The notes under the pieces were generated by a model that made no database searches, was not told where the DNA came from, and saw nothing but the letters and a program-made list of their open reading frames with translations. Position numbers and translations under genes: made by a program. Source: Luidia sarsii (taxonomy: Eukaryota; Echinodermata; Asteroidea; Paxillosida; Luidiidae). Taken from it: 64,000 nt of DNA. Shown in pieces: positions 11,295-21,321 of this stretch (position 1 is its first letter; each line of letters starts with the position of its first letter). The stretch lies in the NCBI GenBank assembly GCA_949987565.1, contig OX465103.1:19849280-19913279 (forward strand), read 5' to 3'.

Positions 11295-13365
11295 CTACTC
11301 CGATTCACGCTTAGCCCCCGCGCTTGGACCCGTCGGGGGCCGTCTAAGGCTTTACGCAGGGTTCTGGCAAGAAATCACCTCGGACAGATGGGTACTCGCG
11401 ACGATAAGTCAAGGGTACAAACTCGAGTTCACGAGTATCCCTCCGTCCGACACGATACTCCGCACTACGCCAACTCCAACCGACCCAGCGAAGTGCATGA
11501 TACTAGAAAGGGAGATCTCCTCCCTCCTCCAAAAACAAGCTATAGAAATAGTCAACCCGAGGCAGGGACTCCACGGATTCCTTTCGACCTTCTTTTTAAC
11601 CCCCAAAAAGGACTCCAGTCAATGGCGACCCATCATCAACTTGAAACCACTGAACAAGTTTATTCTTCCTCGCAGGTTTCGCATGGACACACTTGTAACC
11701 GTCATGAGATCAGTGCCAATCCCATCGTGGGCGGCATCCCTAGATTTAAAAGACGCCTACCTCCACATTCCAATTTACCAAGGGCATCAAAAATTCCTCC
11801 AGTTCAGGTACAAGGGTCAAACGTACGAGTTCTCGGCCCTTCCCTTCGGACTCTCCACGTCACCAAGGGTCTTCACTCGAATAACCGGGACACTGGCAGC
11901 CCATCTCCGCAAAGACAGCATTATGATTTTCCAATACATCGACGACTGGTTAGTGATTGGGCAGTCAAGCGCCGACACTGCGGAAGCAATTCGGCGCACC
12001 TACGACCTTACGACACGTGCAGGATTCATCATCAATCACGAGAAATCTCATCCTACACCGTCGCAAACCCCGACCTTCCTCGGAGCAATCCTCGACCTAA
12101 GACGGGGCATAGCAAAACCAACGGAGGAACGCATCATCAACCTCCTCCAGTGTGTAAATATCTTCCTGTCCAGCCAGTCAGCACCAGCGAAAGCGTGGTT
12201 ACGACTACTAGGTCTACTGGCAAGCATGGTAGATCTTGTTCCATGGTGCCGGTTACGAATGCGACCGCTGCAACTTCATCTGCTGGCATACTACTGGCCC
12301 AAATGGGATCCCATCAACCTAATGGTACCAATCGGGCAGGGGATCCATACACACCTACGATGGTGGGAAAACAGACAGAACATAAACTACGGTCTGACAT
12401 TCCAACAGGTGACACACAAAGTCACAATCACCACCGATGCCTCCACCATCGGGTGGGGAGCTACCCTAACCCCTCTCCAAGTATCGGGAGAATGGACCCA
12501 GGAGTTCCGGGGGCTTCACATCAACATTCTGGAACTCCAGGCAGTATTCAATGCCTTGCGTCATTTCAAGACTTCAATCAAGGGCAGGAAAGTGCTAATA
12601 AAGTCCGACAACACAACAGTGGTGTCATACATAAACCGCCAGGGGGGCACTCGATCCGCCAAGCTATGCTATCTCACGTGGCAGATCTACCAGTGGGCAA
12701 TAAGAAACAAAATAGACTTATGCGCAGTCCACATCCCCGGCGACGAGAATGTACTCGCAGATGCCCTCTCGAGGAGGACGGTTATTCCTACGGAATGGAC
12801 CCTTCATCGCGAGGTGGTACAGACGATCTTCATGCTTACAGACAGACCCCACATCGACCTGTTCGCATCAGCCCAGAACGCAAGACTTCCGGTGTTCTGC
12901 ACCAGATATCCGCACCCACAAGCGTGGGCGACGGATGCACTACTAATAGAATGGAACAGCATGTTCGCCTATGCATTCCCCCCGATATCGCTGCTTCCCA
13001 AAGTGATAACGAAGATAGAGCAGGAACGGTGCCACGTCCTCCTCATCGCCCCATTCTGGCCTCGCCAGTCATGGTTCCCCAGGCTGATCAGGCTCCTGGT
13101 TCAGACCCCTCTGATCCTGCCCCGCAGGCTGGACATCATCTCACAGCCGCGGTCGGGGATCATACACCCGAAGCCACAGGATCTTCACCTAACCTGCTGG
13201 CCTCTTTGCAACGAACTTTCCAGACAGCAGGCCTTTCTGAGGACGCTGCCGCCATGGCCGCACGAGGACGACGTGCCTCGACCCGTCAAGTCTACAGTAG
13301 CAGGCTACGACATTTTAACTCGTGGTGCAGAGAACGATCTCTGGATCCAACCTCAGCACCTCTAA
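11176..13365 (+). CDS. DIRS reverse transcriptase, RNase H and MT-like domain
   Basis: A 729-residue frame without stops. The RT part shows SQWRPIINLKPLNKFI, DLKDAYLHIPI, FGLSTSPRVFT and the catalytic FQYIDDWLVIG. RNase H follows with TTDASTIGWGA, LELQAVF, KSDNTT and the closing ADALSRR. The C-terminal part (HIDLFAS, AYAFPPISLLP, LLIAPFWPRQSWF) matches the region called methyltransferase-like in DIRS elements. All catalytic acidic residues I can identify are present. The first about 40 codons overlap the gag frame and are probably not translated, so the true start is likely near 11290. The distal part overlaps the recombinase frame. Confidence 0.9.
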   Translation: MLQKHAHSQPNSHAPTPNGVQGVAEAGTPPPGILEGGGVDYSDSRLAPALGPVGGRLRLYAGFWQEITSDRWVLATISQGYKLEFTSIPPSDTILRTTPTPTDPAKCMILEREISSLLQKQAIEIVNPRQGLHGFLSTFFLTPKKDSSQWRPIINLKPLNKFILPRRFRMDTLVTVMRSVPIPSWAASLDLKDAYLHIPIYQGHQKFLQFRYKGQTYEFSALPFGLSTSPRVFTRITGTLAAHLRKDSIMIFQYIDDWLVIGQSSADTAEAIRRTYDLTTRAGFIINHEKSHPTPSQTPTFLGAILDLRRGIAKPTEERIINLLQCVNIFLSSQSAPAKAWLRLLGLLASMVDLVPWCRLRMRPLQLHLLAYYWPKWDPINLMVPIGQGIHTHLRWWENRQNINYGLTFQQVTHKVTITTDASTIGWGATLTPLQVSGEWTQEFRGLHINILELQAVFNALRHFKTSIKGRKVLIKSDNTTVVSYINRQGGTRSAKLCYLTWQIYQWAIRNKIDLCAVHIPGDENVLADALSRRTVIPTEWTLHREVVQTIFMLTDRPHIDLFASAQNARLPVFCTRYPHPQAWATDALLIEWNSMFAYAFPPISLLPKVITKIEQERCHVLLIAPFWPRQSWFPRLIRLLVQTPLILPRRLDIISQPRSGIIHPKPQDLHLTCWPLCNELSRQQAFLRTLPPWPHEDDVPRPVKSTVAGYDILTRGAENDLWIQPQHL

Positions 13366-14282
13366 CAGCAGTGGCTGACTTCCTACTTTACCTCTTCAAT
13401 TCGAGTCTCACCGTAGCAACGGTAAAGAATTACCGCTCAGCCATTTCTGCTATCCACCAAGGTTTTCCTGATGGCTCCTCTGTTTCGGACAACCAGCCAT
13501 TGAAACACCTGATGCGCGGCATGTTCACTGAGCGACCGCCTGTGCGTCAACTCATACAAGCATGGGACTTGGGACAAGTCCTACAGATGCTTACCGGACC
13601 TCCCTTCGAACCCATCAGTCAAGCAACACTGCTACACATGAGTGTTAAGCTCGCATTCCTTCTAGCAGTCGCAACATCACGGCGAGGAAGTGAGCTTCAA
13701 GCATTATCCATTGCAAAGGGTCACATACGCTGGGAAACGAGCGGAGTGAGACTCGTTCCAGCAGTTGGGTTCCTGACCAAGAACCAAACCTCCTCTTTTA
13801 ACCCACCAGACATCTTCGTACCCAGCATCGGGTCACAATCAGGGGTCCTCTCGGACAAACTCTGGTGCCCAGTCAGGGCCCTCAAATGGTACTTGTCACG
13901 GACAAAACACCTCAGAGGGGACAATCAACAATTGTTTGTAACAACGACTCGTCCCCACAGCCCTGCGACACGTGACACCATAGCACGCTGGGTGGTATCA
14001 GCCGTTAAATTTGCTAATCCAAACTGGCAGGCACCCGCAGACAGCCACGTTCGACAGAAACTACGTGCCCACGATGTGAGAGCTATCTCCACCTCATGGG
14101 CCTACTTCAGAGGCGTGCCAATTGCGGACATCTGCAAGGCAGCATGCTGGAAGTCACCCTCCACATTCTCCTCATGCTATCTGAGGGACATTCTGCAGTC
14201 GGAGGGTGTCTCTGGCAGGACAGTGCTGACTACAGCAAGGTCAGCAATCCAGAGGGCTACTTCCGAGAGAGATGCTCCCTGA
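11388..14282 (+). CDS. DIRS tyrosine recombinase (frame open through the whole RT region)
   Basis: The frame is open for 964 codons, but only the last about 345 (from about 13250) look like protein under constraint. They hold a SAM-like N-terminal DNA-binding part (RQVYSSRLRHFNSWCRERSL, TVKNYRSAISAIHQG) and the catalytic domain, with Arg I in ATSRRGSELQAL, the H-x-x-R box HDVRAIS, and the nucleophile region CWKSPSTFSSCYLRDI. In DIRS elements this enzyme inserts the circular DNA intermediate. R, H, R, W and Tyr are all present, so it may be functional. The upstream open part runs antiphase to RT and is low-complexity in character. Real translation probably begins close to 13250. Confidence 0.85.
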   Translation: MGTRDDKSRVQTRVHEYPSVRHDTPHYANSNRPSEVHDTRKGDLLPPPKTSYRNSQPEAGTPRIPFDLLFNPQKGLQSMATHHQLETTEQVYSSSQVSHGHTCNRHEISANPIVGGIPRFKRRLPPHSNLPRASKIPPVQVQGSNVRVLGPSLRTLHVTKGLHSNNRDTGSPSPQRQHYDFPIHRRLVSDWAVKRRHCGSNSAHLRPYDTCRIHHQSREISSYTVANPDLPRSNPRPKTGHSKTNGGTHHQPPPVCKYLPVQPVSTSESVVTTTRSTGKHGRSCSMVPVTNATAATSSAGILLAQMGSHQPNGTNRAGDPYTPTMVGKQTEHKLRSDIPTGDTQSHNHHRCLHHRVGSYPNPSPSIGRMDPGVPGASHQHSGTPGSIQCLASFQDFNQGQESANKVRQHNSGVIHKPPGGHSIRQAMLSHVADLPVGNKKQNRLMRSPHPRRRECTRRCPLEEDGYSYGMDPSSRGGTDDLHAYRQTPHRPVRISPERKTSGVLHQISAPTSVGDGCTTNRMEQHVRLCIPPDIAASQSDNEDRAGTVPRPPHRPILASPVMVPQADQAPGSDPSDPAPQAGHHLTAAVGDHTPEATGSSPNLLASLQRTFQTAGLSEDAAAMAARGRRASTRQVYSSRLRHFNSWCRERSLDPTSAPLTAVADFLLYLFNSSLTVATVKNYRSAISAIHQGFPDGSSVSDNQPLKHLMRGMFTERPPVRQLIQAWDLGQVLQMLTGPPFEPISQATLLHMSVKLAFLLAVATSRRGSELQALSIAKGHIRWETSGVRLVPAVGFLTKNQTSSFNPPDIFVPSIGSQSGVLSDKLWCPVRALKWYLSRTKHLRGDNQQLFVTTTRPHSPATRDTIARWVVSAVKFANPNWQAPADSHVRQKLRAHDVRAISTSWAYFRGVPIADICKAACWKSPSTFSSCYLRDILQSEGVSGRTVLTTARSAIQRATSERDAP

Positions 14283-14420
14283 AAACAGCCAGGACCATCA
14301 GCTAAGGTTAGCGGATATCTTACCTTTATTTGTGGTCTTAATCTTTAGATCTTATGACCTATCGGTGCCTGCCCCCTGTGCTTTACCGCCTTTCCCACCT
14401 CCTAATAGCGGTGCTACTCT

Positions 14421-14516
14421 GCATAGGTAGATGTTATTTGGGTAAGTTGAACGCAGTAGACTCCTCCCCCACAGTAGTGTGGGTCGGGTCTACTAGTGAA
14501 TACTTACCCAAATAAC
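14421..14516. repeat. DIRS internal complementary region
   Basis: Bases 14421-14464 are the reverse complement of the left end 8556-8599. Bases 14463-14516 are the reverse complement of the right end 14687-14740 with one mismatch. In the accepted DIRS model this region templates completion of the two ends and aligns them for circle closure. Confidence 0.9.
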
Positions 14517-14563
14517 ACTCCCGCCTACCTCCCCACTTCACAGCTCCTGTATTGGAGCGCTCC

Positions 14564-14700
14564 GAAAAAGAAGGGTGATCTCAGGCGTGGCACCGCTAGG
14601 CATTGTGGGATATAGAGGGCGCACTCCAGTTGATCAAAAGCTTAGCGTGATATCTAACAATACTAGGGAAATATGCATAGGTAGATGTTATTTGGGTAAG
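14564..14700 (-). repeat. DIRS right inverted terminal repeat
   Basis: Partner of 8574-8710. It is followed by the right-specific extension to 14740 that pairs with the internal complementary region. Confidence 0.9.
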
Positions 14701-14909
14701 TATTCTCTAGTAGACCCGACCCACACTACTGTGGGGGAGGATTTTTAGACGCCTTTTAGTATATTGGGCAAAGACAATGGATTTAGCATGATTGTGTGTT
14801 GTAGCTTTGCATCACAATGTGAATTTGTTTGGCACAATCATTTATATTTCTTTTGCCAATGGCCAACTCCTAAATTGTATGGGAGCATTCATATTGCCTC
14901 AATTTGGAG

Positions 14910-15371
14910 TGGTGCTATAGAGTAGGGGCCTATGTGGTCTATTTAGCTAGGTCATGTAAGCAGATTAGGGGCTGGGTCTTGTAAGGTCAAGTGGGGGTCT
15001 TGTAACCCAGAGTAGGGACCTTTGTGCCCTACCGTATTTGGCTGGGTCTTGTAACCAAGAGTAGGGGCCTGTGTGTCCTATTTGGCTGGGTCTTGTAACC
15101 TAGAGTGGGGGCCTATGTGTCCTATTTGGCTGGGTCTTGTAACCAAGAGTGGGGCCTACCTGTATGTGTCCTATTTGGCTGGGTCTTGTAACCTAGAGTG
15201 GGGGCCTATGTGTCCTATTTGGCTGGGTCTTGTAACCTAGAGTGGGAGCCTATGTGTCCTATTTGGCTGGGTCTTGTAACCTAGAGTGTGGCCTCTGTGT
15301 CCTATTTGGCTGGGTCTTGTAACCTACAGTGGGGGCCTATGTGTCCTACATGTATTTGGCTGGGTCTTGTA
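14910..15371 (+). repeat. 44-bp minisatellite, left block
   Basis: About ten imperfect units of CCTATTTGGCTGGGTCTTGT plus AACCTAGAGTGGGGGCCTAT and GTGT. The array is interrupted after TTGTA at 15371 and resumes at 17236. Open frames inside it are by-products of the repeat. Confidence 0.9.
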
Positions 15372-15428
15372 CCTTAAAATCCTGGGTATAATGCGCACTT
15401 TTTTTCACCGCGGTAGAAATCAAAAGTT

Positions 15429-15990
15429 GGGGGTGTACATTATTATACCTGGGTACAATGATGTCCTGCCGACCTTACATTGTATAACATTTTAACAATG
15501 GGGCTGTCAGAAGTCGAACTGAAGTCGAACTGACGAAGAATATCATATTCTTACATCTATTTCATCAAGATTTAGGGCAATTATTCCGATCGAATCAATG
15601 TTTTGATACCGGCTTTCATTCATAGCAGCATGGCAGCAATCTCGATCGATTCGTCTGGTTCATGCAACGTAGCATATCCATATAGGCTGTGAACGCCGAG
15701 TGAATACATGTCATGCCGATGTTCATGACAGCAGTAGACTTGTCCTGACCTCTGCTTGGTCTCTGCCTCTTGAAGTTGCTCCATTTCGTTTACGGAATTG
15801 TATGAATGAACATGTCCGTACATGTCTTTGCATTTACGCGCAGACTGGTAACAAGTTAAGCTACGCACGTGATTGCAGGATGCATTGTTATTGTATAAGA
15901 GCCAAACGGGGGTTGTACATTATTATACCTGGGTACAATGATGTCCTGCTGACCTTACATTGTATAACATTTTAACAATGGGGCTGTCAG
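15429..15990 (+). repeat. 82-bp direct duplication bracketing a 395-bp insert
   Basis: GGGGGTGTACATTATTATAC through GGGGCTGTCAG at 15429-15511 is repeated at 15908-15990 with two or three changes. Between them lies the 15523-15908 copy of the 7905-8287 repeat, preceded by a short duplicate AAGTCGAACTG. Confidence 0.85.
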
Positions 15991-16305
15991 ACATTGTCCC
16001 CATTGCAAACTCTCCTGGGGTTTATTTTCCCCACTACATGTACATGTAGGTTACTTGGGCTCAAATTGATTTTCTTTTATTAGGAGGGCGATCCTCCTGT
16101 GCTCAACCTTACCATTTTTTTTTAAAATGAAACAAATGGAGGCATACATGTATCTGTGAAGCCACCATGGATGTGCATTTTGTTCAGTCTGGACACTTTT
16201 TATGTAAACCGATGCATTGTTACATTGTATCACATTTTTTTTTTTAAATTGGAGCTGTTGATCATCCTCCCCAATGCAAACTCTCCCGGTTTTCCCCCAC
16301 TGCAA

Positions 16306-16835
16306 GGTAACTTGGGCTCAAAATTACCGGTAAAATAGATGTTTTTAATCAGAGGGCGATCATCCTTCCCACTGTGAGATTTTCAAGTTTTCCGTGCTTG
16401 GTTTTTCCCACGGCGAGGTAACTTGGGCTCAAATGGATGTTTTTATTTGGAGAGCGATCATCCTTCCCACTGTGAAATTTTCAAGTTTTCCATGTTTGGT
16501 TTTTCCCACGGCAAGGTAACTTGGGCTCAAATGGATGTTTTTATTCGGAGAGCTATCATCCTTCCCACTGTCGGATTTTCAAGTTTTCCGTGTTTGATTT
16601 TTCCCATGGCAAGGTAACTTGGGCTCAAATGGATATTTTTTTTCGGAGAGCTATCATCCTTCCCACTGTGGGATTTTCAAGTTTTCCGTGTTTGATTTTT
16701 CCCACGGCAAGGTAACTTGGGCTCAAATTGATATTTTTATTCGGAGAGCGATCATCCTTCCCACTGGGATTTTCAAGTTTTCCTGTGTTTGATTTTTCCC
16801 ACGGCGAGGTAACTTGGGCTCAAATGGATGTTTTC
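16306..16835 (+). repeat. 98-bp tandem array
   Basis: Units begin GGTAACTTGGGCTCAAAT at 16306, 16417, 16515, 16613, 16711 and 16807, with spacing of 111, 98, 98, 98 and 96. A degenerate unit recurs at 16971. The array is internal to the TA-flanked element. Confidence 0.9.
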
Positions 16836-17235
16836 ATTGGGAGGGCGATCATCCCTTCCCACCATGGAAGAATTTTTTTTTTTAGGGAAGCAGACCTTAC
16901 ATTGTATCACATTTCAACAATGGAGCTTTCAGTCATCGTCCCCACCGCAAACTCTCCCCGGTCATGGCGAGGTAACTTGGGCTCAAATGGATTTTTTTAT
17001 TCGGAGGGTGAGGATCCTCCCCACTGTATGCTCTATTTTTTTTTTTCGCCTGGGCCAGGCTCGAAATAATGGACTTTTTTATTCGGAGGGTGATCATCCT
17101 TCCCACTGTGGGATGGAAACAACTTTACAATGGACTGTGCAATCCATGCCACGGATTTTTTTTTCCCTCTTGGTGAAGGCGAAAGTTGGGGGTGCGCATT
17201 ATACACGGGTGCGCATTATACCCGGGATTTTATGG

Positions 17236-17710
17236 TAACCTAGAGTGGGGGCCTATGTGTCCTATTTGGCTGGGTCTTGTAACCTAGAGTGTAGCCTATG
17301 TGTCCTATTTGGCTGGGTCTTGTAACCTACAGTGGGGGCCTATGTGTCCTATTTGGCTGGGTCTTGTAACCAAGAGTGGGGGCTATGCGGTGTCCTATTT
17401 GGCTGGGTCTTGTAACCAAGAGTGGGGCCTATGTGTCCTATTTGGCTGGGTCGTGTAACCTAGAGTGGGGGCCTATGTGTCCTATTTGGCTGGGTCTTGT
17501 AACCAAGAGTGGGGGCCTATGTGTCCTATTTGGCTGGGTCTTGTAACCAAGAGTGGGTTCTATGTGTCCTATTTGGCTGGGTCTTGTAACCAAGAGTGGG
17601 GCCTATGTGTCCTATTTGGCTGGGTCTTGTAACCAAGAGTGGGGCCTATGTGTCCTATTCGACCTATTGCTCAAGAGCAGAGGCCTACAGTGTATGTGTC
17701 CTATTTGGCT
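17236..17710 (+). repeat. 44-bp minisatellite, right block
   Basis: Continuation of the array at 14910-15371 after the insertion, with about eleven units that degrade toward 17700. Confidence 0.9.
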
Positions 17711-17746
17711 GGAAATGCAAAGTTCCTCAGTCTCATGTGAACATGT

Positions 17747-20574
17747 GGGTCATTTCACCAGGTTGGGACACAGTTGTGTGACATGGAGATCAATTTTTCA
17801 AACTTGGCACAGCATTGTTTTATTATCATTTCTGGATTGGAAAATTATTCTATTTTTATAATTCATATCAGTCAAAATGTGTAGATTCAACAGAAGTGTA
17901 CTAGAAAGCCACATTGAAAGCTGGGTCAAGAAAAGTGGTGACGTAACACTGACACCACATGAAATTTTTAAATGTGTCAACCTTAACTGTAATGAAGCTT
18001 ATTTTTACTACTACCACTCTCATTATATTCTCTCTCTGCATAGAATCCACATACAACAACAATTACGCCAATAAATGACACTATACAAATGAAATTGTAG
18101 TATCTCACATTGAGAATCTTTGTTTTTCCTTCATATTTTTAAGGTAAAACAAACTAACTTCAAAAACTACTCTACAAAACAAGAAAAACAACAGAATATC
18201 ATGCAAGAATGGATACAAACAATACATTGTTACATAGCAAATGATTAAGTTATGATAATCTTACTTACAACAGATCAGAAAATGAAAATTTTAATGTTTT
18301 AAAATTGATTACACAATTATGCAGGACGTAACATTGACACCGTGTCATGTTATGTCTTCTCCTTTCAAGTCAAAAGTACAAACAAAATTCAGATAAATAA
18401 TGGATTTGAATCCAAATTATGAATTTGAATGAAATTTTGCAGTGTGATAGTGAATTACATAATAAACATAATAAACATTTATTGTGTTTTGTCTAATTAT
18501 AGCTCATTAATTATTCATGACTCCATTTTTTTTAATGTTTTCATTGTTTTTCATTGAATTTCCTTTGTTTTTATTGAATTACCCAAATTTGCATAATTTT
18601 GACAATGATAATAAGCCACGTAGAACCAATAATTGCATGCAGCAATATTAATAAGCTAATTATGCCAAAGAATCCTAAAAAGAAATACCATGTGCACATT
18701 AGATGCTATGCTTTTATGTAGTGTAAGTCTATGGAAACATTTCCATCAAGCTATACCATGGCCCCGAAAAAAGTTCATTGACAGAGAACGGCACCACCAA
18801 ATTTAATAAAATTGGTGTCAAAATGTGCCCAAGAAGATTGCCGAAAACTTCATAAAGCCTCAACACGCAGAAAAAAATCGCAGAGACACTATAAAAAACA
18901 AATACAGAGAGGCGCCCCCTCCCCGGCTCAGTTTTAGGGTTAATGCGTAGTCTGATACAAATCATAGTTGGTGCCATGATGAAATCATCCACATCCTGAA
19001 AGGAAGAAAAACATAATACAGGATAAATTTGTTGGCCTTGTATATAAAATACGGTTAGTAATTTGGTCAGTTTCCTCACTAGAATTTTTAGTAGAAAGAG
19101 ATGTCTCAATTTAGACTTGCATGGGATGAAATAAATTTTTTTAAATCCAACAGTGCATGTTCCCCGTTTGAATTTTTCAATTTTAGAATTTTTCAAAAAA
19201 TATTTTCTTCGATTCCAGACATATAATCGATGGAAAATTAAGCCACAATCACTTCATTACAACTCATTTAATTTCGGTTTGCCAATTACGTGGAGCGGGT
19301 AACCTACAGCTACACGGGAAGTGCAGAACAATCCTGCCTCTCGGCCCGGCCTGCACCCACGTCACGTACGCTGATCGGGCGACGCAACACTGACACCCGA
19401 TGTCATAAACATCACCCGATGTCATAAACACTCAAAAAATCACTAATGTCACATCAATCTTTAAATTAATAAGATGTTCGTACGATCCAGCAGAAAAAGG
19501 CCCCAAAAACAGTTACGAATCAAGCATCAATGCTAGGCAAACACCGCCGATGCAACGATCACTGATCAACGTAACACATACACGGTGATAAAACACGTGG
19601 TCGTTTTATGCGCGAATCATTCGATGTCAAAAATCCATACAAAAACAACAAAATTATAACGATCTTTAAGGTGGAAAACGTCTATTAAAATATCCCCAAA
19701 ATATGCTGAAATACTTACACATTAGATGTGTCAAATGCTCGGACAAATGACGACGATGTAACAAGCTAGAAGCCGACGCAACATTTACAACACATGTTCT
19801 TCACGATCTCTCTCACTTCACAACAATCTACACAGCATGTGACCCTGTGTGAATGGTTCACCATTGAAGGTCGTTTGTAGAAATGGACCGTTCCACTATC
19901 ATCATAGGGGTAAGTCATGATTTGTGTGACGAAATGTGTGCCGACGCAACAAAAAAATGAATTACACGACTCACGGTTTTATGGTTTCCGACCCAATAAA
20001 AAATGAAAATTAATGTAGAATTACAGGTTTTTCTTGAATGATATTTCGAGTAAAGCATAGTGTGACACAGTGCAACGATATATTTCCCATTATATTTATC
20101 GTGAAAAAATTTACACGCCTCTCAATCGACGCAACTATTTATCCAGAATATGACACTGCAGTTACGTCGGGCAGCGCTAAGTGCAGAGCTGATTTTTAAA
20201 AATACTCGACGTATTTTCGGAAAAGTGACACAACGGGACATTTCGGTCAGCATTTGTTGTTTCTTTGCCATAAACTATAATTTGTCTGTTGCACCTCATT
20301 TTAAGAAAAATAGTTGCTGAAATTTCGGAGTTTTCATGTCACAATTTCACCTAAAAAATAGCTCATGACACCACTGATTTTTTTTGTTTTTAATAACTTT
20401 ATCAATGTTCCAGATACCGGTAGTTAAATTTGGTGTCATTTTGGAGGGGACATTCCCTTCTAAATGGATATACAGCATTAAAAACAAAAAGAGCAACGGG
20501 GTAGAAGAGAGAAAGACACAAACATGCTACGTTGGTGAATTGACTACTGTGTCCCAACCTGGTGAAACGACCCA
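17747..20574 (+). mobile_element. TIR DNA transposon T1 (2.83 kb), non-autonomous
   Basis: The left end TGGGTCATTTCACCAGGTTG plus GGACACAG is matched by the inverted right end at 20547-20574 with one mismatch in 28. The right 1.1 kb recurs at 2380-3460. GACGTAAC or GACGCAAC motifs, often followed by ACACC, are scattered throughout. No transposase was recognised. A - strand frame at 19196-18729 contains a good acceptor-like TTCTTCCTTTCAG before DVDDFIMAPTMICIRLRI, which may be a captured or decayed exon. Flanks show no unambiguous target duplication and the superfamily is undetermined. Confidence 0.8.
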
Positions 20575-20672
20575 TATACATGTACAAGTTTTTTTCTTTT
20601 TTTGTAGTCTGAGAAGTTACTGACTGAGACTTGTTGATATTGGATAATTTGTTTTCTTATCAAAGCTTGCAG

Positions 20673-20757
20673 AACTAATAGGTATGACGGATTCCTTTGG
20701 AGATTCTGAAAGGCCTCATCACAAACCCCATCATCTATGTCTATCCACTGATGCAAG
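20673..20757 (+). CDS. Linker exon of the ankyrin-SAM host gene
   Basis: Acceptor TTTTCTTATCAAAGCTTGCAG and donor GTAAGT bracket 85 bases. Only one frame is open: LIGMTDSFGDSERPH, then HKPHHLCLSTDA. It starts in phase 1 and ends in phase 2, and the SAM exon at 62891 needs exactly phase 2, so these two can be spliced directly. The preceding ankyrin exon ends in phase 0, so one further exon with length 1 mod 3 must lie between. The sequence is Ser/His-rich and has no domain, as expected of an inter-domain linker. Alternatively it is a chance open stretch between good splice sites. Confidence 0.55.
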
Positions 20758-21321
20758 GTAAGTCTATCATCATTCATTTGAACCAGATAGGTAATTGCCA
20801 TTTAGACATCTACTAATCTTTTCAGAATATAAGCCACAGCTTATACATTGATTTTTCCCATAAAAAGTTAACTGTGGCTTATACACCAGGCAGCTTATAC
20901 AGTGAGTCTTGAAGAATTCAATTTGTGTATGGGACATTTTTTTAGGTTTTAAACTATACTTTTTTGTGTGTTTAGTATTTCTGCATGTTACTTAGCAGCC
21001 TGCTAGTTTAAAGTCATTTAAAGAGCCACTAAAGCTTGTTTGCAGTTTTATATTTTATTGCAGTTTTAGTTCATGTCATAGTTGACGTGCGGCACATTAT
21101 AGCGCGCAACTTGCTTTTTCCTGCGCAACTTCTCCTGAGCAACTTTGGCTAGCATCAAGATAGGGACCTATAAGCCTCAAATCAATCTGATATTTACGCA
21201 AGAACCCCTGTTTGCGCTGCCCACTGAGGTGATGATACTAGATTCCAGACTCATTTACTGCGTGTTTTCAAATGATTACACGGAATCAGTCTGAGTAGTG
21301 ACAGAAGTACGACAGTACGAC
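20758..21321. other. Intron with short inverted GCTTATAC repeats
   Basis: Around 20828-20905 TAAGCCACAGCTTATAC and TAACTGTGGCTTATACACC face each other, then AGCTTATACAG follows. This resembles a decayed short TIR element. Nothing coding was seen. Confidence 0.35.

Larger units (their letters stand above)
8556..14740 (+). mobile_element. DIRS-type tyrosine-recombinase retrotransposon, nearly intact (6.2 kb)
   Basis: It has the complete DIRS hallmark set. There are 137-bp inverted terminal repeats (8574-8710 and 14564-14700) with unequal outer extensions, and an internal complementary region (14421-14516) whose halves are the reverse complements of the left end (8556-8599) and right end (14687-14740). 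The halves overlap by CC, as expected of the circle junction. Three ORFs follow in order: gag-like, RT/RNase H, tyrosine recombinase. DIRS elements integrate as circles by recombination, so no target duplication is expected. Within this window it is the element closest to being functional. Confidence 0.95.
15372..17235. mobile_element. TA-flanked TIR element (1.86 kb) inside the minisatellite
   Basis: Starts CCTTAAAATCCTGGGTATAA and ends with the inverted counterpart ATACCCGGGATTTTATGG. A TA dinucleotide precedes and follows, and joining the flanks restores an intact repeat unit (TTGTA + ACCTAGAG), so the boundaries are firm. A TA duplication fits Tc1/mariner/pogo-type non-autonomous elements. 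The interior has no transposase. It holds a 98-bp tandem array, short GCGCATTATAC repeats and a duplicated 82-bp segment. Confidence 0.85.

Noticed and set aside
15286..17861. Open frames with repeated CPIWLGLV-like and SSFPCLIFP-like peptides
   Set aside because: Translations of the 44-bp and 98-bp tandem arrays, not genes.
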